A DNA stretch of 64,000 nucleotides, taken from positions 2,542,001-2,606,000 of the forward strand of contig CM038464.1 in the NCBI GenBank assembly GCA_021464415.1, given 5' to 3'. The first letter of the stretch is position 1. The number at the start of each line of letters is the position of its first letter. Both the position numbers and the translations under genes were made by a program. This document shows positions 14,745-26,315 of the stretch, one piece after another. This DNA is from Lonicera japonica. Lineage: Eukaryota; Streptophyta; Magnoliopsida; Dipsacales; Caprifoliaceae. Under the pieces are notes generated by a model, which searched no databases, was not told where the DNA came from, and worked only from the letters and a program-made list of their open reading frames with translations.

Positions 14745-15345
14745 CAATTAAAAAAAAGGTCTTATTAGAGAGATATTTTCACACTAAAGCCAAGGAATAA
14801 TATTTTTGTAAATAAAGGGCTTATTTTTTATTTTATTAATAATATGACATGTGTTTTTTTCTTCATTATAAAATGACATCTCAACCCTTAAAATAAACTA
14901 AAAAATACCAATATGCATTAAAATATGGATTGCAATATGAACTTTGCAGTCTGTATTTCACTGCAATATGAACTTTGCAGTCCTTATTTTTGGTGGAAAT
15001 ATCATATTGCAGTCCATATTTCTAGTGCAAAGTTCATATTACAGTCCATATTTCACTGTAATATGAACTTTGCAGTTCATATTTTACTGCAATATGAACT
15101 TTACAGTCCATATTTTTTGTGCAAATTTCATAAAAAGGGGTAATTTAGGTAATATATAACATGTTTTTATTAATTAAATGATATTTAAATTTATTCAAAT
15201 ACCTTAATTTAAAATATAAAATAAAATAGGCCTCTTACACTAATTACCAATTAAAATAAGCCCTTCATTCAAAAAAAATATTATTCATTGGATTTTTTTG
15301 TAAAAATCAATGTGTAATAAGACTTTCTACCTAATTTCTAGTAAA
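14745..15345. mobile_element. Foldback element with hairpin minisatellite, copy 1
   Basis: The outer parts are imperfect inverted repeats of roughly 100 bp (left 'cttattagagag...ccaaggaataata', right '...attattcattgga...aataagac'). The core at about 14926-15128 is an array of ~30-bp units with the motif gcaatatgaactttgcag in both orientations; each unit can pair ctgcaa with ttgcag around a short loop. The same element recurs at 25590-26315. Superfamily unknown. Confidence 0.7.
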
Positions 15346-15764
15346 TCAAAAGGTAAACTTAGGAATTTTTAAATATGGTATTTTATAAGTAGCAATAATA
15401 AGATTCAACAATGTATATATATTAGTAACTTAAGGAACTTATGTTTAATTTTTCTCTTAACATACCCGCATCCTATTTAACGAACTTGTAACTTAATGTT
15501 GACACCAAATATATTGTTGGCATTGCACAAAATTAAGTATTCCTTTGTCCCACAAATAAGAATTCTTTCTTATTTTATTCTTATACCTGAACCGTTTAAT
15601 TTTTTATGTTTTTTTTTGGTCTACACAGAGATAACAAAGAAAAAACAAAAAAAAAAAACAATGCAAAGTGAGCATCAAACTCAACATCATCGCCTTCATT
15701 CATTCATTGTCTTCCTATCATGTATACATATACACATGCTTGTTTAGGCAAATATATTTGAAAG
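15346..15764. other. AT-rich spacer
   Basis: No gene recognised. A T-run and A-runs near 15600-15660 may be remnants of a retroposed sequence preceding the RNase H relic. Confidence 0.35.
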
Positions 15765-16008
15765 TGGGTCATCAAGCACTAGCGAATAAAGAGTGCAATA
15801 GAATTATCGTTGACTTGAACTCCTCTCAAGCTGTGCATCTACTCTACTCGTGTGGATCATCCTCATCTTAACATCATCCTCGACTGCAAAAAACTACTTA
15901 CTAGTATCTGGTTTTGTACTATTAATTACATTTCTAGGAATGTTAATGCTTGTGCCGACTTGTTAGCTAAGCTAGGTCATACTGTGCCCCAATCGAAAGT
16001 TGTATAGT
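15765..16008 (+). pseudogene. Relic of a LINE-type RNase H-like domain
   Basis: Conceptual translation gives IIVDLNSSQAVHLLYS, then after a frame change near 15855 DHPHLNIILDCKKLLTS, and ends with NACADLLAKLGH before a TAG at 16006-16008. This pattern (acidic residue in VDLNSS, then a C-terminal ADLLAKLGH) is that of the plant RNase H-like domain at the end of many non-LTR retroelement polyproteins. Only this domain is visible and it is frameshifted, so it is a fossil fragment. Confidence 0.65.
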
Positions 16009-16675
16009 TGGACTGAGCTGCCACTTCTGTTTCACATCTTATTTCCAATGATATCTATATATAACTAGAGCTATTTGGCCCCGTTTTGCACCAAAAATAA
16101 ATAAATATAGTTTTATTTATTTATTTATTTGGTATCATGGTGGGTGAAATTAAAGAGGAATAAACCACTGGTGCATATATGCCTATATAGTTTAATTTAC
16201 TCATTCTTCCTTGTGTTGTACGAGCTATACAACTTAGACATACATTTATTTAGTTCGGATGTTACATTTCTTTCTTTCAACGTAGTTCCGTGTTGATATG
16301 ATTTTAATTTGTCAAAACTGTAATTTTTCTTTTTCTCGCTTCTTCATCCCATTCTAATAAGGATCAAGAACGGCATAACTTACTTTTCGTTGCTTTAAAA
16401 ACAAAGTTACTTTTTCATGTGCAATATTACTATAAATTAATCCATCTTTAATTTGCTGGGGAAACATACTTCCAGGCGGATGAATGGTATTGAGAGATTA
16501 AAAATATTACAGGCAAGTCATTTGCAAAAACAAATTTACCAAAAAAAAAAATACTTTTGTCCAATAATTACAGAAACAAGTAAACAACAGTGAACTTATG
16601 TTTAGACACCTTTGCCCTTTTTAGTTTATTCTCGGTGTTTGTCAATTACGTAATTGATATTCATTAAAAGAGTAA

Positions 16676-16960
16676 GGCTCTGTTTGATTACAAAGATGGA
16701 AAAGAAAAATAAATTTAGTTAGTTTGTGTGAAAAGATAGAAAATAAGGTGAGAGATATTACTCATTTTATGAGTATATATCCTCCATTTTTCAATATTTT
16801 TGGTGGAAAATTTTTACTCACCACCAAGCAAATAAAATTTCTTCATAAAAAAACTTAAAAATCAAGAAGATATCACATCTATCACTCAACTTATTTTTCA
16901 TCTTTTCACCAAAACTAACTTAATTTATTTTCCTTTTCCACCTTGCAATCAAACGGAGCC
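16676..16960. mobile_element. Tourist-like MITE (PIF/Harbinger type), 285 bp
   Basis: Terminal inverted repeats 'ggctctgtttgattac' and 'gcaatcaaacggagcc', flanked by TAA on both sides (16673-16675 and 16961-16963), the 3-bp duplication typical of PIF/Harbinger. A related copy in the opposite orientation lies at 44225-44519. No coding capacity. Confidence 0.8.
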
Positions 16961-16969
16961 TAAATAGTT

Positions 16970-17495
16970 TAAATAGTCACTAATCTTTCGATATAGTATT
17001 ACTTTGATCATCAAACTTTAAAACGAACCACTCTAATCATTCAATTTTGGAGTGAGTACTACTTTAACCATTTCATTAAATTCTTTGGTTATCCAACTTT
17101 AAAGTAAGTACTACTTTTACCATTTTGTCTAATTTGACTATTAAATTTAATGTATTTATATAGCACGTGACTTCGTGAAAGGTCATTTTGATCATATTGT
17201 AATAAAACGACCTTTCACTCTGATAGTTCTCGCAAAAAATGAAATACGCAAAGTGTTTAAAACATGGAATATTTTCAACAAACAGCGCAACTTGAGTTAT
17301 TTTATAACCAAAAGAATTAACATACGCTTAAATGCAGTCATGTGCCTTGCGCATGATTTCATTCCATTCAATTTAATAGTCAAATTGGAATAAATGATAA
17401 AAGTGGTACTCACTCTAAAGGTAAATGTTCAAAGTAATTCGTTTTAAAGTTTAATGGTCAAATTGAACTAGAATGAAAGTTTAGTGGTTTACTCG
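16970..17495. mobile_element. Foldback element with ~170-bp inverted arms
   Basis: The left arm (about 16975-17155) reads 'tttgatcatcaaactttaaa' and 'ggagtgagtactacttt'; the right arm (about 17340-17490) carries the inverted counterparts 'tttaaagtttaatggtcaaa' and 'aaagtggtactcactct'. The left arm has an extra ~50-bp internal duplication. It directly abuts the Tourist-like MITE. No coding content recognised; the ORF at 17175-17393 is a by-product of the arms. Confidence 0.7.
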
Positions 17496-18678
17496 TTAAA
17501 ATTATGGGAAGTTAAAAAACCTTTTTGAAGTCCAACTCACACTTCTTCCTTTTATAAATATATATGTATATATATAATTTTTTTCCCTTGATTCCTTTTA
17601 AAAATTAATTAAAAAAAATTTATTATTTCCTTTTTTAAAGTCCTCATTTTTTTGGCAATTTTTTTTAAAATCTTTGATTTTGCTTTATTATTTTATCTTC
17701 CATTGTTATTGATATTTTTTTATTTATTTTTTGAATTTTAATTCCATAAGTGTAGAAATACACAATTTGTAGGACTTTGAATTAAATATTTTTGTTCGTT
17801 AAAGCACAATAACTATATTTTATTTTATTAAATTTGTTTGAATTATAAATTTCAATATGTAGAAGCATAGAACCTTTTTTATAAAATTTCATTACACATT
17901 TCTTGGCAATAAAACAAAACTAAATCATAAAAATTATTTGTAATAATAGTTTAAACACTGAATTATTTTTTAAAAAAATTGTAATAGAAAAAATAAAATT
18001 TAAAATTTCATCATACATTTTATATTAAAATTATTTTTTTAAATTGTAAGAAGTGTGAGTTGGTCTCATGGTTTCAAAATTAGAAACATGAAACCTTCTC
18101 AAAATTTTAAGGTTAAAACCATGAGAGCAAAAACGTGGTTTTAAGGCTCCTCATTTACCCAATTAAGATAAAAACTACCTTATCCACCTAATAAAGTTTG
18201 ATAACTAACTAACCGGCGGCATGAGAGAATATTCTTATAATTTCGGTGCAAAAATTTCAATCGTTCTCACTCTCTATTTATTTCCACAAAATTTTTGATT
18301 ACTTGGTACAAGATGAGTAAAGCCACTGATATTGTTGACCTTATTAACCCATCTTATTTCATTTGCACCGGTCTTAAATAAAAAAAAAAATAGTTGATAA
18401 AAAAAATTACATGTATTAACTTTGCGCAGTAAAATTGGTACAAATTTAAACATTTTTAGGTACATTTGTCTATTGTACAATGTAGTACTTAATTGAACAA
18501 AATTGGTACCTCGTTTTATTTATCTAAACATTTTTTAACTTGTTATTGAACTCATTATATATTTCAATCCTGTGTTCTTCTTTCTAATTATTTTAATTAT
18601 AATATTTTGGCTTAAAGAGAAAAAAGTAGGAAATGACTTGTTTTAATCTTATTTTTTACCAAAACTAGGTTATTCATT

Positions 18679-18710
<32 letters not shown>

Positions 18711-19651
18711 AACATAGTAGCCTACGCACTATAACAATTTGGATTTTGAAGGCTATTTTCTCTCTTTGTTTTCCTAAGAAAAAAAAAGGATAAAAATTAG
18801 AGAGAGAAAATAAGATTTATGTTGTGTGATATCAAGATCTACGCTTGTCTTTATAGAGTTAGATACAAAATTATTTATTTTTGAAAGTAGAATTAAAGAA
18901 GTAAATCTTTTAGCCCCCTACCGTCGTGGAGGAAAAATAGGACTATTCAAGAGGGCTGGAGTGATGACGATTGTTGATTTATTTGGAGCTTTATGAGTAA
19001 TTAAAGTTATCTAACATAATTTTCTACCCATCGAATATAAGCTGTTTAAAAGTTGCCCAGAGTTTCATGTGAGAAAGAGTAAAAGTACATTTCAATTCTT
19101 TGCCGAGGAGCTAGAATGAGAATTTTAACAAAACATAGAAAAGGGCAAAGTAGAAAAAGAATTTCATGTTCATGTTGATTTCGTAAATAATGGACTGTAA
19201 ATTGCATGCAAGTGTCCTTGTCGGTAATTTTTTTGGTATACTCTGTTTTACCGGTAATAAGAGTATCTCCAATAGAATAACTAAAATTGAATAATCAAAA
19301 TAATTTTTGATTATTCATTTAGTAAATTGTTAGAGTTAATAACATAGGCCTCCCCCAATAACTATTTGTTCTCAATGACCAAATTTGTAATGTTCATTAT
19401 ATTGATTGGCACAAATTAATCAATTTGAATATTGTTTCAAAAAAAAAAGGAGGGAAATATTATGATATTATCTAAATTTGAAATGTTTTAGTCAATAGAA
19501 TTAGTAAATTCCTCATGTTGGTTATTAAAAAGGTTGTTAACTTTGATTATAAGTAGAGTATATTTGGTTATTAGTTAGAAGGTTGTTAAAATTTGATTAT
19601 GCTATTAGGGTAATGTCTTTAGCCAACATTGTTAAAATTGATTATAATTGT
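17496..19651. other. AT-rich intergenic stretch
   Basis: No gene recognised. Holds a TA then GA dinucleotide run at about 18680-18711 and poorly defined AT-rich repeats. A 'gagtatctccaatagaa' sequence near 19260 resembles a MITE end but no partner end is convincing. Confidence 0.4.
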
Positions 19652-20737
19652 TAGATTAAACTACCTGAATGGTCCCTGAATTATTGATATTGTCTCACTT
19701 TGGCCCTTAAACAAAATTTTGCCTCATTTAAATACTTAAACTATTGACCGAGTTTCAACTTGGCCCTTCTGTCCAATTTGGACGGAATTAAGGGCAAAAT
19801 TGTCATTTTAATTAGATTTAAAAAATATTATGGAGGAAAAATAAAAGAAAAAAGGAATGAAGAAAAAAAGAGAGAGACCCACATTCACCACCACCACCTC
19901 CGATAACCTTCCCGCCACTGCCACCTCCGGTCGCCTCCCTTCCACCACAAACCTAACTCCTCACCTCCACAAACCTTTCCTCATTCCCATCCTCCAAACA
20001 AACATTTCATTAAGTTTAAACAACATTTAGTGATTGGCGGGGGGAGGGGGGAATGCTCACCATCACTGGAGATAATGAAGATGGCGGTGGGTGGAAGAGA
20101 TTGGCGAAGATGTTTGATTAGGGCAACGCCCCACCCAACCACCACCAAATTCAACACTTGTATATATATACATAATTTTTTTAGAGATAATTAGGGGCTA
20201 GGGTTTTATCACATCAAACAATTATTTTAGTGTTTGGTAGACTGGATTAAAGTATGTGTGTTTGTTTGGGGGGGGGGGAGATTGTGGTGGTGGTAGGGTG
20301 GTGGTCGAATGAAAGGGGATGGTGGTGGTCGAATGAAAGGGGTGGCGGTGATGGTGGTGATAAGATGAAGGGGGTGGCAATGATGGTGGTGATAGGATGA
20401 AGGGGGTGGGAGGGAAGAGGGTGGTGGTGATGGTGGTATAAGATAATGGTGATAGGATGAAGAAGGTTGGAGGTGGTTGTGATGCAGGTGAATCTCTATC
20501 TCTTTCTTCATTTTCCTTTTTTTTCTTTCATAATATTTTTTAAATCTAATTAAAATTATTTTTTCAAAAAATATTTAATTAAAATGACAAATATGCCCTT
20601 GATTCCGTCTAAGTTGGACGGACGAAAATGTCAATTTAAAACTTGATCAATAGTTTAAATATTTAAATAAGACAAAATTTTGTTTAAATGCCAAAGTGGA
20701 ATAATATCAATAGTTCAAGAAAAGTAGTTTACTCTAA
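19652..20737. mobile_element. Foldback/long-TIR element, ~1.09 kb
   Basis: Left arm 19652-19845 and right arm about 20527-20737 are inverted copies (left 'cactttggcccttaaacaaa', right 'tttgtttaaatgccaaagtg'; left 'attagatttaaaaaatatta', right 'taatattttttaaatctaat'). The ~190-bp arms and lack of a transposase suggest a non-autonomous long-TIR element, possibly Mutator type. The interior is low-complexity: a CCACC-rich tract at 19880-19980 and a GGTGGT/GATGGT minisatellite at about 20270-20480, preceded by a G homopolymer. Confidence 0.7.
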
Positions 20738-21311
20738 GGTCTCGTTTGGTTCTCGGAAGGAAAATTAATTCCCATGTCTTTTCCATGGAGTGGAAAACTA
20801 AAATTCATATCATATTTTATTTCTTGTGTTTGATAAAATATGAAAACTATTCAAGAAATATCATTTAATTTCCCTTATAGTGTTTTGTTTGGTTGGTACA
20901 AGAAAATAAAATTATAACTTTCCTTCATGAGTCATTATATCAGCGAATCTAATTGTTATTTTAATTAAACTATTAGAGATATTCTTAACTCAACAATAAT
21001 CTAACCGCCCTCTTTTGAATCGATTGATGGATGGATGATAAATTCAGGTTATGATACACAAGGGAACCAATTAATAATAATAATAATAATAATAACCACC
21101 AATTCACATGAAGGGCCCGAACCATAACAAGCACTTAAATCTTAATAAGAAACAAGGAATGAAACACATTTAATCCAAATCTTCACATTTTTAAGGATAG
21201 AGCCCATTTTCCAGGCCCAGCATATGCATATCCTCCCATCATATCAATAGCACGAAACACCTTGAATCCAATCCAAATCAAATGTTCGTAAAAACAAATA
21301 CCATATTTTAA
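20738..21311. other. Spacer and SAP gene 3' region
   Basis: Starts with a 'ctcgtttggttctcgga' stretch resembling a Tourist-like MITE end without a clear partner. An (AAT)n run lies at about 21074-21094. The last ~150 bases should include the 3' UTR of the minus-strand SAP gene. Confidence 0.4.
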
Positions 21312-21806
21312 TCAGATCTTAACAAGCTTCTCGGCTTTAACAACCGGATTTGCCTTCGCAATCTCCTCTTTCCCTAAGGCCTTGAAGTCGAACGTGCAGC
21401 CGTGCTGCTCCGGGTACCTGTGGGTCCCACAGAACATCGGCCCACACCTGCACTTGAACCCCGTGAGGCCCACGCGCCTCCTGCATGTGGCGCACCTGTT
21501 CGGCTGCGTCCCCGCCTGCGTAGGAGGAACAGCCTCCGCCGTGTTGCCGGAGACCCGAGGCTCCTCCGGCAGAACAAGGAGATCGGAAGAAGAAACTGAA
21601 GCAAAAGAGGACGACGATTCGGGTTCCGGTGGAGCTAAAGTCTTTTCGACGGCGATTTTGGCCTTGGACATGTGTTGCTCTTTGAGGCAATGATCCTTGT
21701 AGCACTTAGAACATAGATTGAGAGTAGTGGGGCTGCCGAAGAATCCACAATTGTTGGCGCAAAGCCTGTGACCTCCTGGTTCTTGCCATTTTTGTTCCTC
21801 GGCCAT
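21312..21806 (-). CDS. A20/AN1 zinc-finger stress-associated protein (SAP), 164 aa
   Basis: Single coding exon, typical of plant SAP genes; plant SAPs of this size (~160-170 aa) bind ubiquitin and modulate abiotic-stress responses. The A20 zinc finger spans residues about 14-40 (LCANNCGFFG ... LCSKCYKDHC). The AN1 finger spans about 105-145 (CATCRRRVGLTGFKC, CRCGPMFCGTHRYPEQHGC, then TFDF). Between them is a Ser- and Pro-rich linker. The C terminus ends AEKLVKI, as in family members. The ATG at 21806-21804 begins MAEEQKWQEP and is the only in-frame start before the A20 finger. The codon composition is GC-richer than the surroundings. A 5'-UTR intron precedes the start. Several overlapping ORFs in other frames are shadows caused by the high GC content. 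Confidence 0.95.
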   Translation of the reverse strand: MAEEQKWQEPGGHRLCANNCGFFGSPTTLNLCSKCYKDHCLKEQHMSKAKIAVEKTLAPPEPESSSSFASVSSSDLLVLPEEPRVSGNTAEAVPPTQAGTQPNRCATCRRRVGLTGFKCRCGPMFCGTHRYPEQHGCTFDFKALGKEEIAKANPVVKAEKLVKI

Positions 21807-21820
21807 CTTTATGCTTCCTT

Positions 21821-22053
21821 CTGGATCAAATCAATCAAATCTTCACGCCTCAATTTATATTTATAAATTTAAAATTAAGAAAAGATAAAAAGAAGAATTT
21901 AACTAAAATTATTGAGCGATTGATTGATTGATTAAATCAGTCAATCGCTCAATTTATGCAAAAGAGAAAACCTAGACAGATAAAAAGGATGAGTAGATCA
22001 GATCAAATCGGAATCTAGAATTGGAAGGGAATACAAGTAGGAGAATTACGTAC
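21821..22053 (-). other. 5'-UTR intron of the SAP gene with an internal hairpin
   Basis: On the minus strand a donor 'cttcac|gtacgtaat' at 22053 and an acceptor 'gatccag|aagg' at 21821 define a 233-bp intron 14 bases upstream of the ATG. A 5'-UTR intron is common in plant SAP genes. At 21911-21953 it contains an inverted repeat: 'attgagcgattgattga' against 'tcagtcaatcgctcaat'. The intron is predicted from splice signals only. Confidence 0.6.
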
Positions 22054-22324
22054 GTGAAGAGCAAATGACGGAGAGATCAAACAAGTTTATTATTATTATG
22101 GAGAAGAGGAACTACAGAAATTGATGGTGAGGAAAGGCTGTTGGCCAAGGGTGGGGGTTGGGTTTAGGAGATGTTTTTTGAAAAGTACTCCTCAATTAAA
22201 GAAGAAAGGGGGGGTGGTTTTGGGATTACGTGGTTAAGGAAGATTCCCGGTGATGTTGGGGGACATGGTTTGTTTTCTCTAAATTGCGATTTTCCTCTCC
22301 CTTTTTTGGAAAGAAAACAAAGTC

Positions 22325-23094
22325 GGGGTAATTGATACAAGTGACCCTGAAGTTTGGGGTCAGTTGTAATTTTGACCCCAAATTTTCAATTTTTATAATG
22401 GTAATCCTATAGTTCAATTAGCAAGGCAATGTTAATCCTCCATTAACGGCGCACATCAAGCCGGATATTATTTCTTATGAGGCGTGCTTAGTTGGATCTT
22501 ACATGGATAATACATATACTCAAGGATTGAAAACTTTCCTCAATCATACAGTCATTCATTTTCAAATTACACTGATTCACTCACAATTTCACGAAGAGAT
22601 GTCCAGCTAAGACAATTCAATGGATTTAAAGTTTCACCATTTGAGACATCTAGAGAGCACGGTTGAGTCTGAAAATAGTATATATAACATCCAGCACTCA
22701 ATTCTTTCAGCTTAATTATTACTCTGTGAAGCTCGAAACAAGGACTTAAGTGCTGAATACTATACATGCCATATTTGGGCTCAATTGTCTTTGCTTTAAA
22801 CCAAGTGAATCATTTCCTCTTGAAAGCCTTTCCCTTTCACATCCTATTTCATTAAGTACATACGCGAATAAATCATTTAGGATAGCTTTAAGCCTTACTT
22901 ATAGTTATTATCCACGTGGGATTCAACTAAACATGCCACATTAGAAATAGTCCAACTCAGCATCTCCATTAGTTGTTTTTTAACTAAGATGGACAGAGGA
23001 TCAAGAACTTTAGAATTAATTTTGCTAAAATTAAAAATTTAGGGTCAAAATTTCAATTGACTCCAAATTTCAGGGTCATTTATGTCGATTTCCC
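22325..23094. mobile_element. Foldback/long-TIR element, ~770 bp
   Basis: Left arm about 22325-22506 and right arm about 22912-23094 are imperfect inverted copies (left 'gtgaccctgaagtttggggt', right 'actccaaatttcagggtcat'; left 'gcgtgcttagttggat', right 'attcaactaaacatgcc'). Non-coding. It lies about 270 bp upstream of the SAP 5'-UTR exon. Confidence 0.65.
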
Positions 23095-24425
23095 AGAAAG
23101 ATGTTATCATAAACAGGGGTCGAAGGTACGTTAAGCTGACGCGGCCAGGCGGCAGGTGCTTTGCATCTCTTTCGGGCCACGTTTGTTTTCATACCAATAT
23201 ACCATCATTGTTTCCACCTCCAATTCACTACTTTTTCCCCTTAAATTAAATATTTGTGTCAAAGAAGTACTACATTAGCCTGCAACATATATATATATAT
23301 ATATATATAATTTTAAGAAAAACAAAGTTAACGATAATAACATATGACTTAGAAGCTAAGTGTGAACTTATACTATTTAAGAGTGAAAATTTGATTTACC
23401 TTGTAAGGGCAACTTCAATTCATTACATTATTTTTGTGTTAATTTAGCACAAAAATTATGTTATTTTTACACTATATTTTTTTTTCAATTTCAACCACAA
23501 CACTAAATATAACACAAAAAAGTATATTCTCTCTAAAAATAGAATATTCTTTTTATTATTCTATTATTTTATCAAATTATATAAATTAATATATTGTACT
23601 AATTATTTTATTATAGATATTATTATTAATTAACTTATAATAATTTAAAAAATTAAAAATCACTAAATAACATAACATATTTATCATGAAAATAAACATT
23701 ACATTATTGGAAAAAAAAAGACATTACATTTAACTTTACGTTAAGTGTGTTTCATTTTAATGTACGTTTTAATTTATGAAGTTTAAATGTTATTTTGTTA
23801 GATTAATTTTTTATCAATTTGTATGTTATATACATTTTTTTTCCTTATTATTAGATATTAAAAATATTAATTACAATAAAGTATACAAAAATTTAATTAG
23901 AATAAATTAAATTTTTCAATAAAACAAATTATTAATATTGCTAATTAAAAAAATAAACTAAAAAATTAAAATTAAAAGTATAGAAATAACATAATTGATA
24001 TTTAAAAGTAAACAACACATAAGATAAGAATCAAAAAAAAAGAAAAGAAAAGAAAGGGGGAATGGCGTCCATCTACAGTGTCACAAAAAATTTGGTGTGC
24101 CACTGTAGACAATACCAAATTTGCTGACAAAAATGCCGTCCAGTTGAAGCAAAATGAGGAAGAATGAACGCTAAATACAGTGGGATGGTGTTAGGTTGGA
24201 GTTGGTCTAAGTTATTTTTTAATAAAAAACATATCACGTTAGTAAATATACTAAATTAAATTATGAAACATTTTCGGACATTTAAAATTAGTTTTACTTT
24301 TATAATATAATATAATATAGATTTTAATGAAATAGGGAAATTTTAAGAATACCAAATGGAAGTAATTTTTTATTTGAAGTTGTTTGAATAATGTGCTGGT
24401 GAGAATTTTCCTGTTGATGTCACTC
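23095..24425. other. AT-rich intergenic stretch, possible degenerate MITE
   Basis: Contains a (TA)n run at about 23287-23308. The ends 'gggcaacttcaattcatt' (23406) and 'ttggagttggtctaag' (24210) might be decayed inverted repeats of one AT-rich element, but the match is weak. No gene recognised. Confidence 0.35.
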
Positions 24426-24428
24426 TTA

Positions 24429-25348
24429 GAGCATCTTTAATGCAACCACGAATTGGAGAAAAATGGAGTGTCACGTAGAATATATAGATAATGAGTTAGA
24501 GCATCTCCAACTGTAGTGTATAATTTTGGTTTGTGTAAAATTTACACGATTTATAAAAAAAATGTTTCCAACAATCTTTTAAGAAACTTTAACACCTAAG
24601 ATTTATGTAAAAATATTGTGTAAAATACAAACTCAATTTACACAACCACGTTAGATAATCTCGCGTCTATTTTCCCTCATCCCTTTTCTAGAAATAAATG
24701 GATTTAAAAAGTAAAGGAATAAAGGAATAAATATAGGATAAGTTTCACTTGTGCGTATCTAATTGTTAGTTTAATATTCACAAAAGTCTAAAACATACTG
24801 TTAGAATACAAAACGAATTCTTTATTGGTTTTGTGTAAATCCCACTTTGACACGTAGGATTTACACAAAATTTATACAAGACGATTGGAGATGCTCTTAA
24901 AAAACCAATCTCCAATGCAACCATGTATAATGATCATGAAGGTGATGTGTCAAAAAGAGGGAAAGACATTGTGAGGATAACCCTCTACATCTAGAGGGTC
25001 TTCTAAACGATGTCTAGATTTCACATCATCATTTTTACCTTAATAATTTATTTTTTAAATTTTAAATTATTTTGACTTTTAATTTACAATTCTATCAATA
25101 AAATTTATATTGTTAAAAAATATACCCCAAGATCTATCAAACAAAATCCAAATACTTTATATTTTTTATTAAAAAGTTTGATGAATAATGTCAATAGCAA
25201 TTTTATGGACAACACCATTGGAGATTATTTTTTTAAAACTTGACCATGAACAATATTTTTAGTGCCACGTAGGAAAACCATATCTTTAGATATGCTTACA
25301 TGTCCATATTTTTGATAGATCCAATCCATGTTAGCATTGGAGATGCTC
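24429..25348. mobile_element. Tourist-like element (outer), interrupted by a second one
   Basis: Ends 'gagcatctttaatgcaac' and 'tagcattggagatgctc' are inverted repeats flanked by TTA on both sides (24426-24428 and 25349-25351), the PIF/Harbinger-type duplication. A separate Tourist-like MITE at 24499-24896 lies inside. Non-coding. Confidence 0.7.
24499..24896. mobile_element. Tourist-like MITE nested inside 24429-25348
   Basis: Ends 'gagcatctccaactg' and 'cgattggagatgctc' are inverted repeats flanked by TTA (24496-24498 and 24897-24899). Inner sequence shows paired 'gtgtaaaatttacac'-like motifs near both ends. Non-coding, about 400 bp. Confidence 0.75.
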
Positions 25349-25589
25349 TTAGATTTGATATAAATCGTGCCCCAAGTCCGTCCCTTCATATTCTACTTAG
25401 AGAAAAAAATTGCAAGTGATTTAATGCATAAAATTAATAGGACTCCATGTTGACACTAAAGAATGATATAGGTAAATATTCTTAAATTTTGTTCATTACA
25501 AATATTTTGCAAACAATTTCTAATTTTTGTTATTACACTTTTATTATACAAATTCGTGAATCAATTGTACACAGTAGTAAATAAATTAG

Positions 25590-26315
25590 GGGCAATTAAA
25601 AAAAAGGGCTTATTAGAAAAAGATTTTCACACTAAATCCAAGGAATAATTTTTTTTAAAATAAAGGGCCTATTTTTTATTTTATTGATAATATGACATGT
25701 GTCTTTTTTTTTCATTATAAAATGACAATCCAACCCTTAAAATAAACTAAAAAATACCAATATGCATTAAAATATGGACTGCAATATGAACTTTGCAGTC
25801 TATATTTCATTACAATATGAACTTTGCACTCCATATTTCACTGCAATGTGAACTTTGCACTCCATATTTCACTGCAATGTGAACTTTGCAGTTGATATTT
25901 TTAGTGCAAAGTTCATATTGCAGTCCATATTTTACTGCAATCTGAACTTTGCAGTTCACTATTTTTAGTGCAAAGTCCATATTGCAGTCCATATTTCACT
26001 GCAATGTGAACTTTGCAGTCGATATTTTTAGTACAAAGTTTATATTGCAGTCCATATTTCACTGCAATATGAACTTTGCGGTCCATATTTTTTGTGCAAA
26101 TTTCATAAAAAAGGGTAATTTAGGTAATACATAACATGTTTTTATTAATTAAATGATATTTAAATTTATTCAAATACATTCATTTAAAATATAAAACAAA
26201 ATAGGCCTCTTACCCTAATTATCAATTAAAAATAGGCCCTTCATTCAAAAAATTATTATTCATTGGATTTTTGGTAAAAATCAATGTATAATAAGCCCTT
26301 CTACCTAATTTCTAG
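25590..26315. mobile_element. Foldback element with hairpin minisatellite, copy 2
   Basis: Same element as 14745-15345: shared flanks ('aaaataccaatatgcatt' before the array, 'catgtttttattaattaaat' after it). Terminal inverted arms of ~110 bp: 'aagggcttattag' and 'aagggcctatttttt' on the left, inverse counterparts 'aaaaataggccctt' and 'aataagcccttc' on the right. The array at about 25776-26103 has roughly ten ~30-bp units, about seven in one orientation and three inverted, more than in copy 1. Confidence 0.75.

Noticed and set aside
20227..20511. His/Pro-rich minus-strand ORF
   Set aside because: Product of a GGTGGT/GATGGT minisatellite inside a foldback element; composition alone explains the open frame.
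21374..21705. Long ORFs overlapping the SAP gene on both strands
   Set aside because: Shadows caused by high GC content; only the frame with A20 and AN1 cysteines is a real family member.
25776..26103. CRISPR-like regularly spaced repeats
   Set aside because: Units are contiguous, occur in both orientations and lie inside a transposon in plant nuclear DNA; there are no spacers or cas genes.
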